From an uncultured Lachnospiraceae bacterium (GTDB lineage: Bacteria; Bacillota; Clostridia; Lachnospirales; Lachnospiraceae), in NCBI GenBank assembly GCA_902789175.1, contig CADANF010000016.1:1-51768 (forward strand): 51,768 nucleotides of DNA, given 5' to 3'. This document shows positions 15,556-27,172 of the stretch, piece by piece. A model generated the notes under the pieces. It worked only from the letters and a program-made list of their open reading frames with translations. It did not search any database and was not told the origin of the DNA. Within the stretch, counting starts at the first letter, position 1. The number at the start of each line of letters is the position of its first letter. Position numbers and translations under genes: made by a program.

Positions 15556-17214
15556 ATGGCAGAAGAAAGCACATCAAAACATTTTATTGAACAGATAATC
15601 GATAAAGATCTTGAAGAAGGAAAATATGAGAAGATTGTTACTCGTTTCCCTCCAGAACCAAATGGTTATCTTCATATCGGTCATGCAAAGTCTATACTTC
15701 TTAACTATGGACTTTCAGTAGAATATGGTGGAGATTTCCATCTTAGATTTGATGATACAAACCCTACAAAGGAAAAAGAAGAATTCGTTAAGTCTATTGT
15801 GGCTGACGTTGAATGGTTAGGAGCTGAATTTAAAGGCGGTGTCCTGTTTGCTTCTGATTATTTTGATAAAATGTATGAGATCGCAGAAAAGCTTATCATG
15901 AAAGGAAAGGCTTATGTTGATGATCTTAATGCAGATGAGATAAGGGAATATCGTGGAACACTTACTGAGCCGGGTAAGAACAGCCCATGGAGAGATAGAT
16001 CCATTGAAGAGAACCTTCAGCTTTTCCGTGATATGAAGGCTGGTAAGTTTGAAGATGGTGCTAAAGTTCTTCGTGCTAAGATTGATATGGCATCTCCTAA
16101 CATCAACATGAGAGATCCTATCATCTACCGTATTGCTCGTATGACACACCATAATACAGGTGATAAATGGTGCATCTATCCAATGTATGATTTTGCTCAT
16201 CCTATTGAAGATGCGATCGAAGGAATTACACATTCAATCTGTACTCTTGAGTTTGAGGACCACAGACCTCTTTATGACTGGGTTGTTACAGAGGCTGAAT
16301 TCCCTCATCCACCAAAGCAGATAGAATTTGCGAAGCTTTATCTTACAAATGTTGTTACAGGTAAGAGATATATAAAGAAGCTTGTAGAAGATGGTATAGT
16401 AGACAGCTGGGAAGATCCACGTCTTGTAACTATTGCCGCACTTAGAAGAAGAGGATTCACACCTGAATCACTTAAAACTTTCATGAAGCTGGTTGGTATT
16501 TCAAAGGCTCAGGGTTCTGTAGATTATGCAATGCTTGAGTACTGCATACGTGAAGATCTTAAACCAAAGGTTCCTCGTGTTATGGCAGTTCTTGATCCTG
16601 TTAAGCTTATCATTGATAACTACCCAGAAGGAGTTACAGAGGAGATTGAAGTTGAGAATAATAATGATCTTCCAGGTGCTGGTACAAGAAAAGTAACATT
16701 TTCAAGAGAGCTTTATATTGAAAGAGAAGACTTTATGGAGGAGGCTCCAAAGAAGTATTTCCGTATGTTCCCTGGAAATGAAGTCAGACTTAAGGGTGCT
16801 TATTTTGCTAAATGCACAGGCTGCGATAAGGATGAAAATGGAAATATCATTGCAGTTCATTGTACATATGATCCTGAAACCAAGGGTGGTGACTGCGCAA
16901 CCCGTAAGGTAAAGGGTACTATCCACTGGGTAAATGCAGCTGATGCAGTAAATGCTGAGGTTCGTCTTTATGAGAATATCATTGATGAAGAGAAGGGTAA
17001 GCTTAATGAGGATGGCTCACTTAACCTTAATCCAAATTCTCTTGTTATCATGAAGAATGCCAAGCTTGAAGCAAGCCTTGCCAATGCTAAGAAGGAAGAG
17101 AAGTTCCAGTTTATCAGAATGGGTTACTTCTGTGTTGATATGAAGGATTCAACTGAGGATCACCTTGTATTTAATAGAACAGTAGGCTTAAAGAGTTCAT
17201 ATAAGCCACAGTAA
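15556..17214 (+). CDS. glnS: glutaminyl-tRNA synthetase
   Basis: Class I synthetase that charges tRNA-Gln. The 552-residue length is right for GlnRS. The N-terminal [19 protein letters not shown] contains the HIGH-type motif and the PPEPNG form typical of GlnRS rather than Glu[14 protein letters not shown] and NGT-like GlnRS segments follow; the KMSKS equivalent is the region near [19 protein letters not shown] and the SKRY-like [11 protein letters not shown]. The C-terminal anticodon-binding beta-barrels contain [23 protein letters not shown] precedes the ATG. Its presence implies direct Gln-tRNA formation; no GatCAB genes are in the window. Confidence 0.95.
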   Translation: MAEESTSKHFIEQIIDKDLEEGKYEKIVTRFPPEPNGYLHIGHAKSILLNYGLSVEYGGDFHLRFDDTNPTKEKEEFVKSIVADVEWLGAEFKGGVLFASDYFDKMYEIAEKLIMKGKAYVDDLNADEIREYRGTLTEPGKNSPWRDRSIEENLQLFRDMKAGKFEDGAKVLRAKIDMASPNINMRDPIIYRIARMTHHNTGDKWCIYPMYDFAHPIEDAIEGITHSICTLEFEDHRPLYDWVVTEAEFPHPPKQIEFAKLYLTNVVTGKRYIKKLVEDGIVDSWEDPRLVTIAALRRRGFTPESLKTFMKLVGISKAQGSVDYAMLEYCIREDLKPKVPRVMAVLDPVKLIIDNYPEGVTEEIEVENNNDLPGAGTRKVTFSRELYIEREDFMEEAPKKYFRMFPGNEVRLKGAYFAKCTGCDKDENGNIIAVHCTYDPETKGGDCATRKVKGTIHWVNAADAVNAEVRLYENIIDEEKGKLNEDGSLNLNPNSLVIMKNAKLEASLANAKKEEKFQFIRMGYFCVDMKDSTEDHLVFNRTVGLKSSYKPQ

Positions 17215-17220
17215 TAGATT

Positions 17221-17269
17221 TACATGCCGGAATGTGAAGAAAAAATCACAAGCTGGCATGTATTTTTTT
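17221..17269 (+). terminator. rho-independent terminator of glnS
   Basis: TACATGCC (17221-17228) pairs with GGCATGTA (17255-17262). The interior also has a short GTGA/TCAC pairing. A run of seven T follows. It separates glnS from the groES promoter. Confidence 0.85.
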
Positions 17270-17291
17270 GCTTAAAAATTTCATTTTAGAC

Positions 17292-17319
17292 TTGATTTTT
17301 TTTTGAAAATTAGTACAAT
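17292..17319 (+). promoter_or_regulatory. groESL promoter
   Basis: TTGATT (17292-17297), 16-bp spacer, TACAAT (17314-17319). The predicted start site is a few bases before the CIRCE operator, the usual HrcA-controlled arrangement. Confidence 0.7.
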
Positions 17320-17331
17320 GATAGTTGTGTG

Positions 17332-17358
17332 TTAGCACTCAAAAGTATTGAGTGCTAA
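17332..17358. promoter_or_regulatory. CIRCE operator (HrcA binding site)
   Basis: A perfect TTAGCACTC-N9-GAGTGCTAA inverted repeat, matching the CIRCE consensus exactly. In Bacillota HrcA binds it to repress groESL at normal temperature, so this operon is heat-shock regulated by HrcA. hrcA itself is not in the window. Confidence 0.97.
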
Positions 17359-17423
17359 AAATGAAAATGAGAAGAATCCGGCAAAAGATTAAAATTTTTT
17401 AACCGGATTAAAATAAGCATTAG

Positions 17424-17720
<297 letters not shown>

Positions 17721-17817
17721 TCAAACAACATAACAAAATTTTAAGAAATACCAAATGATAAAATTACAGATGATTTTTAGTTTTATCAGGTATTAATTTT
17801 GAAAAAGGAGATATTAG

Positions 17818-19443
<1,626 letters not shown>

Positions 19444-19446
19444 TTT

Positions 19447-19637
19447 ACGTCTCATCCGACAGGATGGGAATTAGGTGAATTTACGTCTCATCCAACAGGA
19501 TGGGAATTAGGTGAATTAACGTCCCATACAACGTATGGGAATTAGGTGAATTAACGTCCCATACAACGTATGGGAATTAGGTGGATTGACGTCCCATACA
19601 ACGTATGGGAATTAGGTGAATTAACGTCCCATTAATA
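19447..19637 (+). repeat. tandem array of 35-36 bp hairpin repeats downstream of groEL
   Basis: Five full units start at 19447, 19483, 19519, 19554 and 19589; a sixth, partial unit starts at 19624. Every unit begins ACGTC, contains a hairpin, and ends GGAATTAGGTG plus an AATTxA spacer. Units 1-2 pair CTCATCC with GGATGGG; units 3-5 pair CCCATAC with GTATGGG around an AAC loop. Both arms have changed together, so pairing is kept. A 35-bp period is not a codon multiple, so it is not coding. It starts 3 bp after the groEL stop and ends before the terminator, so it would be in the groESL mRNA. Confidence 0.9.
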
Positions 19638-19643
19638 TTTTTT

Positions 19644-19680
19644 AAAGAGAGAATTAGTTAATCTGATTCTCTCTTTTTTA
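19644..19680 (+). terminator. rho-independent terminator of groESL
   Basis: AAAGAGAGAAT (19644-19654) pairs with ATTCTCTCTTT (19666-19676), loop of about 11, followed by TTTTA. It closes the groESL transcript after the repeat array. Confidence 0.85.
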
Positions 19681-19709
19681 TTTACCTGATTTAAGATTTA
19701 AGATATAAT
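19681..19709 (+). promoter_or_regulatory. probable promoter of cdd
   Basis: TATAAT (19704-19709) with a weaker TTTACC (19681-19686) 17 bp upstream, about 47 bp before the cdd ATG. Confidence 0.5.
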
Positions 19710-19755
19710 ACATTTTGGGTTTTTGACTTTTTGTATAACGAAAGAAGATATGTGA

Positions 19756-20154
19756 ATGGTTGAAGAAAGTATTCTAAAAGAACTTATCAAAGGTGCTATA
19801 GATGCAAGAAGCAAAGCTTATGCCCCATATTCAGGTTATAAAGTTGGAGCAGCAGTGCTTTCTTTAGACGGAGAGATCTTTACCGGATGTAATATTGAAA
19901 ATGCATCTTACGGACTTACAAATTGTGCTGAAAGAACAGCAATATTTAAAATGGTAAGTGAGGGGAAATATGAGATAAAAGCTATGGCAATAATTGGTTC
20001 AGGAGATACCCCAGCATTCCCTTGTGGAGCATGCAGACAGGTCATAAGTGAATTTGCCAGTGGCGATACAGAAATTTTTGTGCTTTATTCAGAAGATAAA
20101 TATGAGGTTTATAAATTAAAAGACCTTCTTCCTCATACATTTAAATTAGATTAA
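19756..20154 (+). CDS. cdd: cytidine deaminase
   Basis: Converts cytidine and deoxycytidine to uridine and deoxyuridine in pyrimidine salvage. At 132 residues it belongs to the short homotetrameric class. The zinc site is complete: CAERTA (Cys plus catalytic Glu, about residue 53) and PCGACRQ (two Cys, about 86-92). The substrate-binding NIENASYG is also present. The ribosome binding site is weak (GAAAGAAGA). The gene's stop overlaps the AAGGAG that serves the next gene. Confidence 0.95.
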   Translation: MVEESILKELIKGAIDARSKAYAPYSGYKVGAAVLSLDGEIFTGCNIENASYGLTNCAERTAIFKMVSEGKYEIKAMAIIGSGDTPAFPCGACRQVISEFASGDTEIFVLYSEDKYEVYKLKDLLPHTFKLD

Positions 20155-20167
20155 GGAGTAATCAGAT

Positions 20168-23086
20168 TTGAGAGATTTAGCAGCATACGAATTAGTAGAA
20201 AGAAAGGAACTTCCTGAATATAACGGAGTCGGATATGTACTTTCTCATAAGAAAACAAAGGCAAGAGTACTTGTTATTGAAAATGATGATGATAACAAGG
20301 TATTTAATATAGGTTTCAGAACACCACCATCAAATTCAAAAGGTGTGCAGCATATCATTGAACATACAGTTCTTTGCGGATCTGATAAATATCCGGCTAA
20401 AGACCCGTTTGTAGAATTAGCAAAGGGAAGCCTCAATACTTTCCTCAATGCCATGACATACCCGGATAAGACAGTTTATCCGGTTGCCAGCTGCAACTCA
20501 AAGGATTTCCATAATCTTATGGATGTATATCTTGATGCAGTATTCCATCCTTTTATTTATCTTAAGGAGGAGATCTTTAAGCAGGAAGGATGGCACTATG
20601 AACTTGAAGATAAGGATGCAAGCCTTAATATAAATGGTGTTGTTTATAATGAGATGAAGGGCGTTTATTCATCTCCTGACAGTGTGGTAGGACGTACTAT
20701 CGCAAATACTCTTTTTAAGGACTCAATTTATAGTAAGGATTCTGGAGGATTCCCGGATGATATCATTGAACTTTCAAGAGAAGAGTATCTTGACTATCAC
20801 AGGAATTATTACCATCCATCTAACAGCTATATCTATCTTTATGGTGATATGGATGCGGCGGGAGAACTCGAATATATCGATGAGGAATATCTTTCAGATT
20901 ATGAATATCTCTATGTTCCATCAGAGATAAGTGAGAGCAAGCCATTTAAGGCTCCTGTTTCTGTTAGAAAGAGCTATTCTATAGCAGATAATGATGAGAC
21001 TGAGAATAATACATATCTTACATATAATGTGGTAGTAGGAAACAGCTTGGATAAGCTTCTTACTACATCATTTGATATTTTAACCTACGTTCTTCTTGAC
21101 GCGCCAGGAGCACCTCTTAATAAAGCTCTAATAGATGCAGGAATCTGCGCAGAGGTTGAAAGTTCATATGATACAAGCACTTTGCAGCCGGTATTTTCAA
21201 TCATTGCACATAATGCAGATGAAAAGAATGAAGAAAAATTTAAGAAGATAATAGAAGACACATTAAGTGACCTTGTAACAAAGGGAATCTCTGAAAAGTC
21301 TTTAGAAGCTGCTGTAAATAAATTTGAATTTAAGCATAAGGAAGCTAATTTTGGAAGATGGCCAAAGGGACTTATGATAGGACTTGACTCATTTGAAACC
21401 TGGTTATATGACGACAAAAAGGCACTTTATCTCTTTAGTCTTAATGAGGTATTTGATGAGCTTCATGATTTGGTTAAGAAGGGCGGATATTTCGAAGGAC
21501 TTATAAGAGATTACATCCTTAACAATAACTATAAGGCTTTTGTTACTGTGGTACCTGAAAAGGGCTTAAATAAGAAGCATGAGGCTGAATTTAGAAAGAA
21601 ATTAGATACTTATAAGAACCTTCTTTCGGATTCCGAGATAGAAGCCATTGTAAATGATACAAAGCATTTAAAGCAGTATCAGGGTGAGCCGACTCCGGCA
21701 GAGGATCTAGAGAAGATCCCTCTTCTTACGCTTGATGATATTAAGAAAGAGGCAAGAAAGCAGAAGAATAAGGTTGATACTATTTCAGATGTTACAGTAG
21801 TAAGCCATGACATTTTTACAAATGGAATTACTTACCTTGATTTTAATTTCAGCATTAATGATCTTGATGTAGAGATGTATAAGACTGCATCCCTTCTCTG
21901 TGAGATCTTTAAATATGTTGATACAGACAGCCATACAATAGATGCGCTTTCAAATGAAGTTGATAATACAACTGGTGGTATCGGATTTTCAACAGGTGTA
22001 TTACCAAGCTTTAAGAATGATAAAGTTACTCCTTATATCTACTTCGCAGCAAGAACCAAGTGTCTTGATGAAAGAATAGAAGATTCTATACGTCTCGTGA
22101 AGGAAATTCTTAAGGAGTCCCATATCACAGATAAGAAGAGACTTATTGAGATAATCAAAGAAACAAAGTCTTCAATAAAGGACAGCTTAGTTGAGTCAGG
22201 TCATATCACAGCCTCTCAGAGAGCCCTTTCCTATATTTCACCTGTAGCATTTATCAAGGAAAATATGGAAGGCCTTACATATTATAGATATTTAGATGAT
22301 CTTGAAAAGAATTTTGAGGAAAGATATGAAAGCCTTTGCGAGAGCCTTAAAGAAGTATTAAGGCTTATGATACGTAAGGAAAACCTTATTATTTCTTATA
22401 CATCTGATAAGGATCCGGTTGAAAGACTTAAAGATATAATTCCTGAATTTACTTCATTCCTTTCAGAAGAAGGAAAGAGAGAGGGAGCTAATAGTTTAGA
22501 ACTTTCGATTAAAAATGAAGGCTTTAAGACAGCAAGTAAAGTTCAGTATGTTGCAACTGCCGGAAATTATATTGAAAAAGGATATAAATACACGGGTGCC
22601 CTCAATGTACTTCAGATGATATTTTCTTATGATTATCTCTGGATAAATGTAAGAGTAAAGGGTGGAGCTTACGGTGCTATGTGTGATTTTGGAAGAAGCG
22701 GATATGCATATCTTACTTCTTACCGTGATCCTAATCTTATGGAAACCTATAAGATCTATAAGGAAGCTTATAAGTATGTTGAAACATTTGATCAGTCAGA
22801 TAGAGACATGCTTAAATATATCATTGGTGCAATAGCAAAGATGGATACGCCATTTACACCATCATCCTATGGAACATTTTCATTCAGCTGCTATCTTACA
22901 GGAATAACAGATGAAATGCTTCAGCAGGAAAGAGATGAGGTGCTTAGCTGTACTAAGGAAGATATAAGAGCTCTTTCTGGTATCATTAAAGCAATCACTG
23001 ATTCTGATATCATTACAGCTGTTGGTGATGAGAAACTTATTGAAGAAGCAAAAGATAATTTTGGATCAGTAGAGAATCTATATTAA
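20168..23086 (+). CDS. M16C family zinc metalloprotease (insulinase/PreP-like)
   Basis: A 972-residue peptidase of the presequence-protease type; these degrade peptides inside a closing chamber. The inverted zinc motif HXXEH is HIIEH (about residue 57-61) and the downstream ligand Glu is in NEMKG (about 163). The other halves (M16C-associated domains) include GGIGFSTG and VKGGAYGAMCDFGRSG near residue 840, the conserved Arg/Tyr region. No signal peptide is seen, so it is likely cytoplasmic. The TTG start is supported by AAGGAG 8-9 bases upstream and the absence of any nearby ATG. Full length, with no sign of damage. Confidence 0.92.
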   Translation: MRDLAAYELVERKELPEYNGVGYVLSHKKTKARVLVIENDDDNKVFNIGFRTPPSNSKGVQHIIEHTVLCGSDKYPAKDPFVELAKGSLNTFLNAMTYPDKTVYPVASCNSKDFHNLMDVYLDAVFHPFIYLKEEIFKQEGWHYELEDKDASLNINGVVYNEMKGVYSSPDSVVGRTIANTLFKDSIYSKDSGGFPDDIIELSREEYLDYHRNYYHPSNSYIYLYGDMDAAGELEYIDEEYLSDYEYLYVPSEISESKPFKAPVSVRKSYSIADNDETENNTYLTYNVVVGNSLDKLLTTSFDILTYVLLDAPGAPLNKALIDAGICAEVESSYDTSTLQPVFSIIAHNADEKNEEKFKKIIEDTLSDLVTKGISEKSLEAAVNKFEFKHKEANFGRWPKGLMIGLDSFETWLYDDKKALYLFSLNEVFDELHDLVKKGGYFEGLIRDYILNNNYKAFVTVVPEKGLNKKHEAEFRKKLDTYKNLLSDSEIEAIVNDTKHLKQYQGEPTPAEDLEKIPLLTLDDIKKEARKQKNKVDTISDVTVVSHDIFTNGITYLDFNFSINDLDVEMYKTASLLCEIFKYVDTDSHTIDALSNEVDNTTGGIGFSTGVLPSFKNDKVTPYIYFAARTKCLDERIEDSIRLVKEILKESHITDKKRLIEIIKETKSSIKDSLVESGHITASQRALSYISPVAFIKENMEGLTYYRYLDDLEKNFEERYESLCESLKEVLRLMIRKENLIISYTSDKDPVERLKDIIPEFTSFLSEEGKREGANSLELSIKNEGFKTASKVQYVATAGNYIEKGYKYTGALNVLQMIFSYDYLWINVRVKGGAYGAMCDFGRSGYAYLTSYRDPNLMETYKIYKEAYKYVETFDQSDRDMLKYIIGAIAKMDTPFTPSSYGTFSFSCYLTGITDEMLQQERDEVLSCTKEDIRALSGIIKAITDSDIITAVGDEKLIEEAKDNFGSVENLY

Positions 23087-23138
23087 GATGGACTCCCTTT
23101 TTTAAAAGATTGCAGAGATCCATCAAGAGGTGACAAAT

Positions 23139-24050
23139 TTGGAAGAAAAACAATTTAAATCAGGTTTTACAGCAATAATCGGCAGACCAAATGTTGGAAA
23201 ATCAACACTTATGAATGCTCTTATAGGGCAAAAGATTGCCATTACATCAGGCAGAGCCCAGACCACAAGAAGACGTATTGAGACTGTTTATACAGATGAC
23301 AGAGGACAGATCGTATTTGTTGATACACCTGGTATCAATAAGGCAAAGACTAAGCTTGGAGACTATATGCTTGAAAGTGCAGAAGGTTCTCTTCGTGCGG
23401 TGGACTGCATTATGTGGCTGGTTGAACCTTCAACATTTATAGGCGCAGGAGAGAGAGCTATAATTGAAATGCTTTCCCGATGTCATGTGCCTGTGATCCT
23501 TGTAATTAATAAGATTGATGCTGTTAAGCCTGAGGAAGTTCCTAAGGCGATAGATAAGTATAAGAGCGAGCTGCCATTTGCAGATATCGTTCCTGTATCA
23601 GCGATCAAAAACAAAAATACAGACGAGTTATTAGATATCATTTTTAGTCATCTTCATGAAGGTCCTATGTATTATGATGAGGACACTGTAACTGAGGAGA
23701 CTGTAAGAGATATAGCATCTGAACTTATCCGTGAGCAGGCGCTTAAGCTTCTTGATAAGGAAGTGCCTCACGGTATCGCGGTCCTTATTGATTCCATGAA
23801 GGAAAGAGAAGGCCAGGATATAACTGATATTGAGGCGACTATCATTTGTGAGAGAGATTCTCATAAAGGAATAATCATTGGTAAAAATGGTGCCATGTTA
23901 AAGAAGATAGGCTCAAGAGCGAGAGCAGAGATCGAAGATATGCTTGAGCAGAAAGTTAATCTAAAAATCTGGGTAAAGGTAAGACCGGGCTGGAGAGATA
24001 ACAATATGCTTCTTCGTGAATATGGCTATGATAAGAAAGATCTTAAATAA
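23139..24050 (+). CDS. era: GTPase Era
   Basis: Essential GTPase that binds 16S rRNA near its 3' end during 30S maturation. G1 GRPNVGKST (about residue 12-20 from the chosen start), G3 DTPG, G4 NKID and G5 SAIKN are all present. The C-terminal KH domain contains the GKNGAMLKKIG loop. I use TTG 23139 since AGAGGTGA ends 5 bases before it; the frame also opens 9 bases earlier at GTG 23130, which lies inside this ribosome binding site. It is followed by recO, a common neighbour in Bacillota. Confidence 0.95.
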   Translation: MEEKQFKSGFTAIIGRPNVGKSTLMNALIGQKIAITSGRAQTTRRRIETVYTDDRGQIVFVDTPGINKAKTKLGDYMLESAEGSLRAVDCIMWLVEPSTFIGAGERAIIEMLSRCHVPVILVINKIDAVKPEEVPKAIDKYKSELPFADIVPVSAIKNKNTDELLDIIFSHLHEGPMYYDEDTVTEETVRDIASELIREQALKLLDKEVPHGIAVLIDSMKEREGQDITDIEATIICERDSHKGIIIGKNGAMLKKIGSRARAEIEDMLEQKVNLKIWVKVRPGWRDNNMLLREYGYDKKDLK

Positions 24051-24077
24051 AGATTAATAATTTGCAGAGGTTTTAAA

Positions 24078-24830
24078 ATGGAAGGTGATATCGTCGTAAG
24101 GGGCATAGTCCTTACAGCGGCATTATATGGTGAATATGATAAGAGGCTTGTGCTGCTTACAGATACCCTGGGACGTATCACTGTTTTTGCAAATTCAGCC
24201 AGAAGAGAGAAGAGTCCCTTAAAGGCCGTGTGTCAGAGCTTTACCATGGCCCGGTTCAGACTTCGTCAGGGAAGAAATGCCTATACACTTATATCCGCGG
24301 AGATTGAGAATTCATTTAGAGAAATGGCTCTTGATATGGAAAAAATGTGCTATGGCGCTTATATGTGCGAGCTGATGGATTTCTTTACTCATGAAGGAGT
24401 TGGGGCTGCGGCAGAACTGAATCTATTATATGTTTCATTTCTTGCTCTTTTGGATAACAGATATGATAACAGGCTGATAAAAACTGTGTTTGAATTAAAG
24501 ACTCTTGATATTGAAGGTATAGGACTTCACATGGGGGCCTGTGTCATATCGGGAGATAAAGAAAATATACATCATATTGATTATTCTCTTGGAGGGGCAG
24601 TATGTGACGGGTGTTTAAAGAGAGCAAAGCATCCTATCAGGATTTCTGCCGGAGCACTATATACCATGAGATATATACTTTCATCAGGAATATCAAAAGT
24701 GTATAATTTTAAACTTGAAGAACATTTACTTAAAGAAGTAAGTGATCTTACTACGGGATATCTTAAACGAAATGCAGATCGTGAATTTAAATCGCTTATG
24801 ATACTTGAAAATATCACCGAATCAATGTAG
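24078..24830 (+). CDS. recO: DNA repair protein RecO
   Basis: Helps RecF/RecR load RecA on SSB-coated single-stranded DNA. The N-terminal OB fold (about residues 5-80, starting VVRGIVLTAALYGEYDKRL) and the typical LLTDTLGRITVFANSARREKSPL segment are clear. The C-terminal helical domain carries part of the zinc-finger pattern (CVISG and CDGC, about 155-178). The 250-residue length is normal. It begins 27 bp after era. Confidence 0.93.
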   Translation: MEGDIVVRGIVLTAALYGEYDKRLVLLTDTLGRITVFANSARREKSPLKAVCQSFTMARFRLRQGRNAYTLISAEIENSFREMALDMEKMCYGAYMCELMDFFTHEGVGAAAELNLLYVSFLALLDNRYDNRLIKTVFELKTLDIEGIGLHMGACVISGDKENIHHIDYSLGGAVCDGCLKRAKHPIRISAGALYTMRYILSSGISKVYNFKLEEHLLKEVSDLTTGYLKRNADREFKSLMILENITESM

Positions 24831-24881
24831 AATCGTTTAGTATGATTAAAAGAGAATAATTTAAAGAGGTATGAGGTTAAA

Positions 24882-25514
24882 ATGAAAAGATTTAAGACTT
24901 TTACCTGCATGGTACTTATGTGCCTGATGGCATTATCATTTGCAGCATGTGGAAACAAGGAAAATGAAGACCAAAAAGATGAAATTGATTATTGTAAAGA
25001 TGTTAAAGAAAATGAGATAACATTTTATTCTGATGGATCTATTCTTGAAATAGCTGTTGTAGATATGTCAGATCTAAAGGATACAGCAGATCTTTCTGAT
25101 TATGTGAAGACTCAGGTGGCTGGTTATAATAAAGCCGCTGGTGTCGATAAGATCAGTCTTTTGCAGTTTAAAGAAGAGGGAAAAACTTATAAAACTGCTA
25201 TCAAATATTCAGATCTTGAAACATTTAATAAATTTAATGGATATGATTTCAAACTTTCAATTTATAATTCACAGGATATAGATACCATTACCGGAACATC
25301 AGCAACACTCACAGATGCTGAAAATGGAAAAACTGTAGGCTCAGCAGAGATAAAGAACGAAGGACTTATGATGTTTACATTTGATGAGAAATATCTTGTT
25401 AAAGTAGAGGGTGGTAAGATCCTTTATACAGCTCATGGCGCTGAGAAATACGGCGACGGTGCTCTTTATAACGAGACAGAAGATTTAGCAGTAGTATTAT
25501 TTGAGTTCAAGTAA
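24882..25514 (+). CDS. predicted lipoprotein, unknown function
   Basis: A 210-residue protein whose signal peptide ends in the lipobox LSFAAC (Cys about residue 22), so it is expected on the outer face of the membrane. The mature part is acidic, beginning GNKENEDQKDE, and has mixed alpha/beta character with no motif I can name. A GAGG ribosome binding site precedes ATG 24882. It lies alone between recO and glyQS; the spacing (51 bp and 48 bp) permits read-through. Confidence 0.8.
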   Translation: MKRFKTFTCMVLMCLMALSFAACGNKENEDQKDEIDYCKDVKENEITFYSDGSILEIAVVDMSDLKDTADLSDYVKTQVAGYNKAAGVDKISLLQFKEEGKTYKTAIKYSDLETFNKFNGYDFKLSIYNSQDIDTITGTSATLTDAENGKTVGSAEIKNEGLMMFTFDEKYLVKVEGGKILYTAHGAEKYGDGALYNETEDLAVVLFEFK

Positions 25515-25562
25515 GGAAAGACTTACTTATATATAAGAACAAGAAACTTAAGGAGAAATGAT

Positions 25563-26954
25563 ATGGAAAAGACATTGGAAAAAATCGTAGCTCTTGCAAA
25601 ATCAAGAGGATTCGTATATCCAGGTTCTGAGATATACGGTGGTCTTGCTAATACATGGGACTACGGAAACCTCGGCGTTGAGTTAAAAAACAACGTAAAG
25701 AAGGCTTGGTGGAAGAAATTCATCCAGGAAAATCCTTACAACGTTGGTATTGACTGCGCAATCCTTATGAACCCACAGACATGGGTTGCATCAGGACATC
25801 TTGGAAGTTTCTCAGATCCACTTATGGATTGTAAGGAATGCCATGAGAGATTCAGAGCAGATAAGATTATTGAGGACTTCGCTGCTGAGAACGGTATTGA
25901 ACTTGAGAGTTCAGTAGATGGATGGACAAATGAGCAGATGGAGCAGTTCATTAATGAACATAATATTCCATGTCCAACTTGTGGAAAGCACAATTTTACA
26001 AGTATTCGTCAGTTTAACCTTATGTTTAAGACTTTCCAGGGCGTAACTGAAGATGCAAAGAATATTGTTTATCTCAGACCTGAAACAGCTCAGGGTATCT
26101 TCGTTAACTTTAAGAATGTTCAGAGAACATCAAGAAAAAAAGTGCCATTTGGTATCGGCCAGATTGGTAAGTCTTTCAGAAATGAGATCACACCTGGTAA
26201 CTTCACATTCCGTACAAGAGAATTTGAGCAGATGGAATTAGAGTTCTTCTGCAAGCCTGATACAGATCTTGAGTGGTTTAGTTACTGGAGAAACTTCTGC
26301 TATCAGTGGCTTCTTAACCTTGGTATCAAAGAAGAGAATCTTCGTCTTCGTGATCATGATAAGGAAGAGCTTTCATTCTATTCTAAGGCAACAACAGATA
26401 TCGAGTACGCATTCCCATTCACAGACTGGGGCGAACTTTGGGGTATTGCTGACAGAACAGATTACGACCTTACATGTCACCAGAATGTATCAGGTGAGCC
26501 TATGGAATACTTTGATCCTGAAACAAATGAGAAGTATATCCCATATGTAGTTGAGCCTTCACTTGGTGCTGACCGTGTTACACTTGCATTCCTTTGCGAA
26601 GCTTATGATGAAGAAGAACTTGAAGGTGGAGATATGCGTACAGTGTTACATTTCCACCCGGCTATCGCACCTGTTAAGGTTGGTGTCCTTCCACTTTCAA
26701 AGAAGTTAAATGAGGGTGCTGAAAAAGTATTCGCTGAACTTTCAAAGAATTGGAACTGCGAGTTCGATGACAGAGGTGCTATTGGTAAGAGATACAGAAG
26801 ACAGGACGAGATCGGTACTCCATTCTGTGTAACATACGACTTCGATTCTGAGACAGACGGATGTGTTACTGTAAGAGACAGAGATACAATGGCTCAGGAA
26901 AGAATTAAGATTGAAGATCTTACACATTATTTAGCAGAGAAGCTTGCTTACTAA
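25563..26954 (+). CDS. glyQS: glycyl-tRNA synthetase, dimeric eukaryotic-like type
   Basis: Class II synthetase that charges tRNA-Gly. It is one chain of 463 residues, the alpha2 type, not the alpha2beta2 GlyQ/GlyS pair. It begins [21 protein letters not shown], and shows motif 2 ([25 protein letters not shown] region, about residues 215-235), motif 3 with SLGADRV (about 328-334) and the C-terminal anticodon-binding domain ([19 protein letters not shown]). A zinc-binding CKEC/CPTC pair lies in the insertion. AAGGAGA precedes the ATG. No T-box leader is visible in the 48-bp gap upstream. Confidence 0.95.
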   Translation: MEKTLEKIVALAKSRGFVYPGSEIYGGLANTWDYGNLGVELKNNVKKAWWKKFIQENPYNVGIDCAILMNPQTWVASGHLGSFSDPLMDCKECHERFRADKIIEDFAAENGIELESSVDGWTNEQMEQFINEHNIPCPTCGKHNFTSIRQFNLMFKTFQGVTEDAKNIVYLRPETAQGIFVNFKNVQRTSRKKVPFGIGQIGKSFRNEITPGNFTFRTREFEQMELEFFCKPDTDLEWFSYWRNFCYQWLLNLGIKEENLRLRDHDKEELSFYSKATTDIEYAFPFTDWGELWGIADRTDYDLTCHQNVSGEPMEYFDPETNEKYIPYVVEPSLGADRVTLAFLCEAYDEEELEGGDMRTVLHFHPAIAPVKVGVLPLSKKLNEGAEKVFAELSKNWNCEFDDRGAIGKRYRRQDEIGTPFCVTYDFDSETDGCVTVRDRDTMAQERIKIEDLTHYLAEKLAY

Positions 26955-26968
26955 ATAAAATATATATG

Positions 26969-27008
26969 ACAAGCTTGCATGAAAAAACACACAATGCAGG
27001 CTTGTTAT
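26969..27008 (+). terminator. rho-independent terminator of glyQS
   Basis: ACAAGCTTGCAT (26969-26980) pairs with ATGCAGGCTTGT (26994-27005) through 12 positions with one wobble. The following T-tract is weak (TATTT). Confidence 0.7.
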
Positions 27009-27061
27009 TTAGAAATTGTTACAAAATAATTTAATATTTTGTTTCTTTAGTGTGTGTTTTA

Positions 27062-27070
27062 TGCTATAAT
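27062..27070 (+). promoter_or_regulatory. extended -10 promoter of ppdK
   Basis: TG-C-TATAAT (27062-27070) about 103 bp before the ppdK ATG. No convincing -35. The leader can form two nested stems (GATAAC/GTTATC outer, GCTCTT/AAGAGAGC inner, 27085-27137). Confidence 0.5.
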
Positions 27071-27172
27071 TTCGATAGTTGCGGGATAACCAAAGTCTTG
27101 CTCTTTAAACGAAGGGGGAAGAAGAGAGCCCGTTATCAAATAATCATTCATATATAGGAGGATTTATACACA

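Noticed and set aside
19447-19637. CRISPR array behind groEL
   Set aside because: The units are contiguous with no unique spacers of constant size, and no cas genes are near.
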